Of a DNA stretch of 64,000 nucleotides, positions 58,570 to 64,000 are shown piece by piece. How positions within the stretch are numbered: position 1 is the stretch's first letter; each line of letters starts with the position of its first letter. The notes beneath the pieces were generated by a model. The model saw nothing but the letters and a program-made list of their open reading frames with translations. It was not told the DNA's origin and ran no database searches. The stretch comes from Aplectana chamaeleonis (taxonomy: Eukaryota; Nematoda; Chromadorea; Rhabditida; Cosmocercidae), in contig JAPDOI010000871.1 in the NCBI GenBank assembly GCA_029168955.1, positions 62,001 through 126,000 on the forward strand. The letters are read 5' to 3'. Both the position numbers and the translations under genes were made by a program.

Positions 58570-58840
58570 CAAGGCCGCGATGACTAAGCCGGGCGGCGCT
58601 GAGTTGAAGCGGGCGCGGCGCGGCCGCGCAGCGTGTCAGATTCCTTCCGTCACTGATATTCAAGTGAATTCGCCAGCACATTGCCCATATTCCTTTGAAT
58701 CTGAGGATGAAGAAGTCGAAAAATGCTAGAAATATGAGCAGCAAGTTAGCAGAATCACCTGGATATTCGAGCAATCTGATACAAGCCGCGCCGCGCCTGC
58801 TTCAACTCAGCGCCGCCCGGCTTTGTCATAGCAGCCTTGA
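58570..58840. mobile_element. GC-rich hairpin MITE in an intron
   Basis: AAGCCGGGCGGCGCTGAGTT at left is inverted at right (AACTCAGCGCCGCCCGGCTT). Arms of about 55 bases around about 160. It lies in the intron between two exons of the minus-strand gene. Confidence 0.85.
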
Positions 58841-58867
58841 AGGTAGTCGCGCAGTAGAAAAACTAAC

Positions 58868-58914
58868 AATCGGAATGAAGCGCTTCCCCAAGCGATTCAA
58901 GGATAGGGCTAACC
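58868..58914 (-). CDS. Unrecognised Ser/Pro-rich protein, tentative small exon
   Basis: 47 bases encoding LALSLNRLGKRFIPI, with a strong acceptor (GGAATTTTCAG) and a weaker donor (ATT/GTTAGT). The phases fit the exons on either side exactly. The neighbouring hairpin MITE lies in the following 422-base intron. Evidence is splice phase only. Confidence 0.45.
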
Positions 58915-58980
58915 CTGAAAATTCCTTCTTCAAGTGCCGCGCAGCGATGCGACCGCAAAGCAAATTCGCACTTCAATTAC

Positions 58981-59056
58981 CAAAGGTTTGGGGCCGTGTA
59001 TATCCTTTGTCTATATATGGAGATCTTAAGGAGTGAGCAGCGGAATTGGCCATCAT
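58981..59056 (-). CDS. Unrecognised Ser/Pro-rich protein, tentative first exon
   Basis: Begins ATGATG at 59056 and reads MMANSAAHSLRSPYIDKG, then YTRPQTF, to the donor TTTG/GTAATTG. A 66-base intron ending AATTTTCAG follows. With it the model is 171 codons. An upstream in-frame stop lies about nine codons before, so either this is the start or a further exon splices in nearby. Confidence 0.45.
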
Positions 59057-59059
59057 GTC

Positions 59060-59726
59060 AAAGTCACCTTGGCATCGTTATATTTTTGCATGACCGATGG
59101 CTTTGCTGCTCACCACTTGCGGTTTCAAATTATTGAGAAAAGCTGTACTTGCACTGTTCCCCTCATATGCTGTAGAGAGCGAGTGCAGCTCTACAGGGGG
59201 CAACCCTTCGAGCACCGACACTTGCCCCCTCAAACGGGACAGCGAGCGCCGAAGTGATAACTTGGCTTGATTGGAGCCTTGCCGTCACTGCCTTGAAGTC
59301 CTGCTGTCACTGCTCTGATGCGCTGCCGTCACCACCACGGAAGCAATGAGGTCAACCCCCCCCCCACGAAAAGCGTCGCCCGCTCTCCTCCGAAAATTCC
59401 CTTCTGGGACCGGACTCTTCAATGCGGCAGTGCTGGGTAGAGGTAAAGGCGTCGGCACGTGTGATAGTTACCCTATAAACGCAGAAGATCGCTAACCGAC
59501 AGTGCCATTAGTTAGGATCGGCCCTGCTGGCCCGAATGCGGTACTCTGAGGTGAGGCGCCTTTTATACCGGTTGAGCACGTGATTGAGAGATCACAGGAA
59601 AAATCACCAAAAATCGGGATAAAAGTTGACGTGAACGGAGGTACGTGCGTTTGGCCTGCAATGGATTCTCCGATCTCTAATGTCGTTCACTGCCCTCTCC
59701 GACTTCTTCGAATCACTTCCTTCTCT
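59060..59726. other. Unassigned, with minus-strand TATA-like box
   Basis: CCTTTTATACCGG at about 59561-59573 reads CCGGTATAAAAGG on the minus strand, followed about 215 bases on by a G-run. It resembles 15673 and 61498. Confidence 0.35.
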
Positions 59727-59866
59727 TAGGCTTCTTTCAGAGTTCGATCGCTGTGCGACGCGATGGCATGTTCTGAATGCAGATCGACGTGCGACGCGAT
59801 CTCGATCGATGCTCAAGCTTATCATCCCATAGTGTCGCACAGCGATCGAGCTCTGAAAGAGGCCTT
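59727..59866. repeat. Hairpin element, about 140 bp
   Basis: CTTTCAGAGTTCGATCGCTG and its inverse near 59840-59860, then GTCGCAC/GTGCGAC inward. Confidence 0.75.
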
Positions 59867-60632
59867 AACCCCCTTTCGCAGTCTGCCGGACGACGCCGTC
59901 CAGCACGTTATGAGATAGGACTATGGCGTCGGTCAGGCCCGCACTGCGGTGTCGGCCGACCAACGTCGCATCGCGGTGAAATCTCACACGACGTTGGAGC
60001 AAATAATGACGGAGTAAACGTACTGTTTTTGCCTTACATTTTTCACTGAAGAGAAAAAACACAAAAAAAAGTGTGAAGAGGCTTTTCTCACGGGGAGTGA
60101 GAGCAGGGGGCCTCACCTGAATCCCCCTTTGGCGGAGGCCTCTGCTGTCGCCTCCCACCCTCCCCCCTGATCGAAAACGGGCTTTATCGTCCGGCGCTTG
60201 CCCACTCGCAGTGTCTGAGAGCAGGGATCGGCACGAGGTGTGGACAAGGCTAAATTTCCTCAGACCCCCACCCTTCCCAGAAGCGTTAATAAGTCATATT
60301 TTTGCAAGTTTCTCAGACCCCTTTCCAGGAGCGTTATTTGTCTGTTTTTGTGATAAAATTTACAGAAAGGGAACTAAAAACCTTGCGCAGCTAAGCCCCC
60401 CCCCGGTTTGGATATCCACACCCCACGCCGTACCCTGTCTGAGAGTGTCATGTAAGGCACTCTTCCAGCGACGAGCGATGCGACGCAACAATCGAGTTTC
60501 CGACTAACTCGGTTTTTCAGAATTGCGAATAGCCGAGCTTTCGACTTTCTCAGTTTTTTTTTTCGAATAATCGACTAGTCGAGTGACTCGATGTCGACGG
60601 CTGAGCAGTGTGGACACTTGGTCCTCAAAGTG
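59867..60632. other. Unassigned stretch
   Basis: C-runs near 60395 and TCGACT words near 60540-60590. No supported gene. Confidence 0.35.
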
Positions 60633-60636
60633 TTAA

Positions 60637-61135
60637 AGGCAGTGTCTACGATAAAAACCATATCTGATTTTTTGGTGGGGATCGGCAGCTGAGGGGCCTA
60701 GGGCAACCCTAAAGTTGAAAAAACTAAGAAAATGAGCTCGGAACTGTCCCCTACGGCCGCAAAATTGTCAAAATTGTCAAATTGACACCCGTCAGCTCGT
60801 CACACCCCAGATGCACTTTCCACGCCCCCGTCGTGAATAAATGAATGCTCGAGATTGTGAGATGAGCGATGATTTCCGATCAGTAGCCATGTTCTTCCCT
60901 TTATTCCCAACTTCTATCTTTACTCAGGTCAGCTCGCATACATCGGCTGCAAAAGACGGAAGTTACAAGCCTCGGACAACTCGTCCACCATGCTTCTTTA
61001 GCTCAATTTTTGAGGGACCATAACTCCGTTCCTAGAAGGTCTTGTACGATTCCAAAAAACATTGAAATCAGCATGGGACCGTCTTCAAGATAGGCGGGAA
61101 AGCAGAAAAAACGATCCTTATCCTGAACGCTGCCT
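60637..61135 (-). mobile_element. Family A TTAA MITE, minus orientation
   Basis: AGGCAGTGTCTACGATAAAA to TATCCTGAACGCTGCCT. TTAA at 60633-60636 and 61136-61139, the second shared with the next element. Confidence 0.85.
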
Positions 61136-61139
61136 TTAA

Positions 61140-62556
61140 AGGCAGTGGTCACGATGAAAAACTTTATTGCAATAACTACGAAATTCAGCCTAGATCAAAA
61201 ACAGCTGAAAATGAAGGTACTCAGATATTCTCTGAGCAGCTAGGGCACTGAAACAGCCTCTCATTTTCTGAGCAGCATCATGGAGATATCTGCTGACGAC
61301 CGCCCACCAGTTTGTGATTGGCTGATGGACTCAGCGTTACAAACCCCATCGTCGCAGGATATCGTCCCATGATGCTGGAAGAAGTCGCGGAGCTCCGGCG
61401 CCCTACGGAAGAAAAATGTTCTAAAGCCAGCGGCCGCTCGCCATTGGATGGCTCCGCCCACCCCTCTTCCTAAGTGGTCTAATCCTGACATGCTGGTATA
61501 AAAGGCTTCTCATTTCACAGTGTGTTTCAGTCGGACCAGGAAGGTGGCCTCGAGTCGCTCACCAGAAGGTCCACCGGATACCGGAGGATTATTTTTGTCG
61601 CCGAGGGGAGGAGGCTCCCCACGGCTGGGGGGGGGGGGTGGTACCCACCTGTGGGGTCACCTCCCCACGGTCCACGGTGGGGTGAACCCACTGCGGACCG
61701 TGGCAGTGGGGTGACCCCCCCTCTAGGGACCCCAAAGCGGATTACCACATTGGCGTGTCCCCGGGGCATGTCAGGCCGGAAAATTTTTGTGATGGTGCGC
61801 TCACGGCGAAATTTCTGTGAAGGTGCGCGTCTCGGAACACTGCCGACGGTGAGCGCACCTTGTCGCACTCGGACGCGCGCTGGGAGCAGCACAAGTCGCG
61901 AGATGTGGCGTGGATACCAAGGCTGGGAGCAGCATATGTCCCGTGAACTGAGGTTTTCAAACGCAAAACTGGCAGCAGCATATGCTGCGGTGTGTCCGCC
62001 CCGTTACGCCCACTTTTTCAGCAGCTAGGGAACGGCCTTGGCCTAGAAACCTCCATGATGTGTCCTAGCTGCTCAGCGATTATGCGAGTAGGGCGGTGAA
62101 AAAAACGGGCTAGAATTGGAGTTTCTAGGGCCCAAAGATATCAGTTCGCGCGCACGTGCAGAGCGCCGCAGAAAAAGATCGCTGTCTTATGCCAAGCAGT
62201 CAAAAATTATCGACATTCAAAGGAAGAAATAAATGCAATTTTACCTAATAAAAACAGTTGAGCAATGAAAGAAAGCACTCCAGTCAATGTTTTTGACTAG
62301 ATGCGTACATAAATTCGAAGGTTCATTGATTGAAATTAAATTTCAATCCTTCTGATGTTCTTTATATTGAAGATCATCGATGCCGATGATGTAGAGTGGG
62401 CTCGTCCACCATCAAAACACAAGAAAGTTCAGGCTTCAAATTTGGCGCAAGACAGTGGTTTTTTCGCGATTTTTTCTTGTAGGTCCCACTACTCGAGACC
62501 CAAAAAAGGGATTAGAGAGAAAAAACGACAAGCATATTTGACCGCGACCGCTGCCT
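61140..62556. mobile_element. TTAA MITE family M, copy 2, interrupted
   Basis: AGGCAGTGGTCACGATGAAA at left and GACCGCGACCGCTGCCT at right. It matches, inverted, 10322-10856 outside the insertion at 61220-62088. TTAA at both ends is shared with neighbours. Confidence 0.8.
61220..62088. mobile_element. TA-flanked insertion, 869 bp (family N)
   Basis: CTCAGATATTCTCTGAGCAG and CTGCTCAGCGATTATGCGAG are inverted ends (about 23 of 27 matching). TA at 61218-61219 and 62089-62090. The family M copy at 10.3 kb lacks it. The interior holds a TATA-like GGTATAAAAGG (61495), a long G-run and three GGGAGCAGCA-type words. A 168-codon plus frame (61522) has no recognised domain. Confidence 0.7.
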
Positions 62557-62560
62557 TTAA

Positions 62561-63040
62561 AGGCAGCAGACAAGCTCGAAAAAGTTGTTGAGATAACTAC
62601 GTTTCTGAGGTCGCATGGCTCCTAGTAGACTGCTCACGCCGTTGTAAGCGTCGAAAACGAGTAAAAACTACTAAATTTCAGCAATGCAAATCGAAAAATT
62701 TCTGCAACCCCCGCCCCTAAGCTTCTACAACCCGCCCCAAAATACAAACTCTTCCAGATTGGTAGTACTAATACGGTCCATTTGGCTATTTTTTGATGCT
62801 TCCAACGAGGTTAAGGTTCAAGTACAGGCTGTAAGAGTATATCGGCTTCTATATCCCAACCGTTTTGTTGCTAATATTCGCGGTTTCAACCGCGCGCCGT
62901 AAAACTCGTCCACTTTCACCTGATAACAAAACAACCGTTATTCCTCTATTGGCACACAGTTCGTTTTTTCGTCAGTTCCCAATACAACCAGCTCCAAATC
63001 TTTGATTTGTGTCATAAAATTTTTGAGCGTGTCTGCTGCC
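62561..63040. mobile_element. TTAA MITE family D1-related
   Basis: AGGCAGCAGACAAGCTCGAA and TTGAGCGTGTCTGCTGCC, TTAA at 62557-62560 (shared) and 63041-63044. The left end matches family D1 (AAAGTTGTTGAGATAACTA); the middle differs. Confidence 0.75.
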
Positions 63041-63051
63041 TTAAGGGCCGA

Positions 63052-63154
63052 ACAGAATTGCATCGCGGCGCGGAGAAACCTTATGATTGGCACCTCGGTG
63101 ATCTATCAATAGGACTGCCCATCACAAGGTCGCGTCGCGCCGCGATGCAACTCT
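63052..63154. repeat. Short hairpin
   Basis: TTGCATCGCGGCGCGG and its inverse CGCGCCGCGATGCAA, about 60 bases apart. Confidence 0.7.
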
Positions 63155-63539
63155 TCTCAGACCTTTATTTCCCCTTTTCAAGTAATTAAACTACTAACAC
63201 GCCTAACTGCCGCGATCTGAAATTGCTTCGTCGACCGATTCAAAATTACTCGGGCGGACGCGATTTCGCGTAACAAAGACGAACAATTGCGGACGACGCC
63301 ACGGGAACAGTAAGCATGTTTCCTCAGCATTATTCCTTATTTTCATGTGGGTCTCTTGCCTTTATCTGCTAAATAGACTAGTTTTGGACAGTTTTGAAAC
63401 AAAAGTTTCTTTCAAAAGACGATGGGGTGGAGTTGGCTCGATTCACAACATTAAACTACAACTAAATTTATTATTATTCGATTTTCTTGCCTTTCTCATT
63501 GCAAATGTACCATGAGTGTTCGTTTTTCCCTTTCACATA

Positions 63540-63960
63540 TCTGCAATTTCGCGCCCCATACGCAAGGTTGTAACGAAAAATTGCGGACTAGTTGCTTCGA
63601 CTATCCGAAGCGACCTAAAGGGGTCCGCAGAGTTGAAGTCGCGGCGTTCCTCGCAGCAACGAACAGCACTGGGTGATACAATATCGACTACATTCGGCGA
63701 CGTGGGCGACTGAAGCGTCGTGAAGGGCGATGAGGGACACCGCAGAGTGTATTGACGCCGACACGGCCGTGCGCCACTGCCAGCGAGCGGCAACCGACGC
63801 CGCGACAATAATGTTTCGAAACATTTCTGCCGCCGCGTCAAGGATCACGCTCGAGGACCACTCGCCAGTCTCTGAGAAACTCTGCAGACCCCTTAACAAA
63901 ATGAAGCAAGTCGCTTCGACCATCTAAACGAGTTTGAAGAGTCGCCTGCGACCGGCGAGT
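63540..63960. mobile_element. Family Q element split by family R
   Basis: CGCAAGGTTGTAACGAAAAA and AGTTGCTTCGAC words on the left, AGTCGCTTCGACC on the right, as at 41685-42000. It is interrupted at a TAA by the element at 63619-63893. Outer limits are unclear; it may run off the window. Confidence 0.5.
63619..63893 (+). mobile_element. Harbinger-like MITE (family R, copy 2)
   Basis: AGGGGTCCGCAGAGTT and AACTCTGCAGACCCCT are inverted ends. TAA at 63616-63618 and 63894-63896. About 80 percent similar, inverted, to the element inside the LINE (2048-2319). Confidence 0.8.
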
Positions 63961-64000
63961 GATCGCCCGGCGTCAGCCTTAAGGCGGAGACAAAAAAGTT

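Noticed and set aside
61522..62028. 168-codon frame inside the TA-flanked insertion
   Set aside because: Runs through a G-run and low-complexity sequence; no transposase motif is visible.

Overview
This is eukaryotic nuclear DNA, most likely from a nematode, possibly a rhabditid (clade V) species with a repeat-swollen genome. Two short multi-exon genes can be supported. Their splice sites are nematode-like: acceptors such as TTTACAG and AATTTTCAG, and small introns of 59 and 66 bases. The remainder is a dense, nested deposit of transposon-derived DNA. There is no operon structure, rRNA, tRNA or CRISPR array. Species assignment is inference.

Genes. (1) A saposin-B-like protein is encoded on the minus strand. 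Exon 31345..31232 carries the first two cysteines and terminal exon 22114..21884 carries the last four. They join in phase 0 into a full six-cysteine domain across a 9.1 kb intron packed with transposons. The signal-peptide exon was not found. (2) An unrecognised Ser/Pro-rich protein is encoded on the minus strand between 59056 and 56785. It has three well-supported 3' exons and two tentative 5' exons; all phases agree and give 171 codons. A plus-strand exon with strong splice sites (57706-57916) lies inside its last intron.

Mobile DNA, region by region. 0-3 kb: a 1 kb foldback and a dead LINE with YADD reverse transcriptase, split by a TAA-flanked element. 3-5 kb: TTAA-flanked MITEs. 5-9.4 kb: half and whole copies of a foldback family, an hAT-type MITE with a perfect 8-bp target duplication, a duplicated 306-bp block and a 134-bp tandem repeat. 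9.5-12.5 kb: a truncated mariner and a chain of TTAA MITEs. 13-20 kb: a Harbinger-like element hit by the hAT MITE, more TTAA MITEs and hairpin elements. 20-21 kb: two TA-flanked MITEs, one of them lodged in a 178-bp TA microsatellite. 23.8-25.3 kb: a 1.45 kb palindrome. 25.4-26.8 kb: a tandemly duplicated block. 33-37 kb: nested TTAA MITEs and a foldback whose arms are arrays of 50-bp units. 38.3-43.5 kb: a 4.7 kb hAT element carrying a piggyBac-like insert, abutting a Tc-like MITE. 45-51 kb: foldbacks, palindromes and a GC-rich minisatellite. 52.1-52.8 kb: two mariner 3' halves joined head to head. 53.7-56.3 kb: a second hAT element. 60.6-64 kb: another TTAA chain and a second copy of the element that split the LINE.

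The commonest theme is a group of MITE families that differ inside but share the end AGGCAG (or a close variant) and TTAA target sites. They insert into, or directly beside, one another so that neighbours share a single TTAA. No intact transposase for any family was found in the window, so most of these elements are either dead or depend on transposase made elsewhere.
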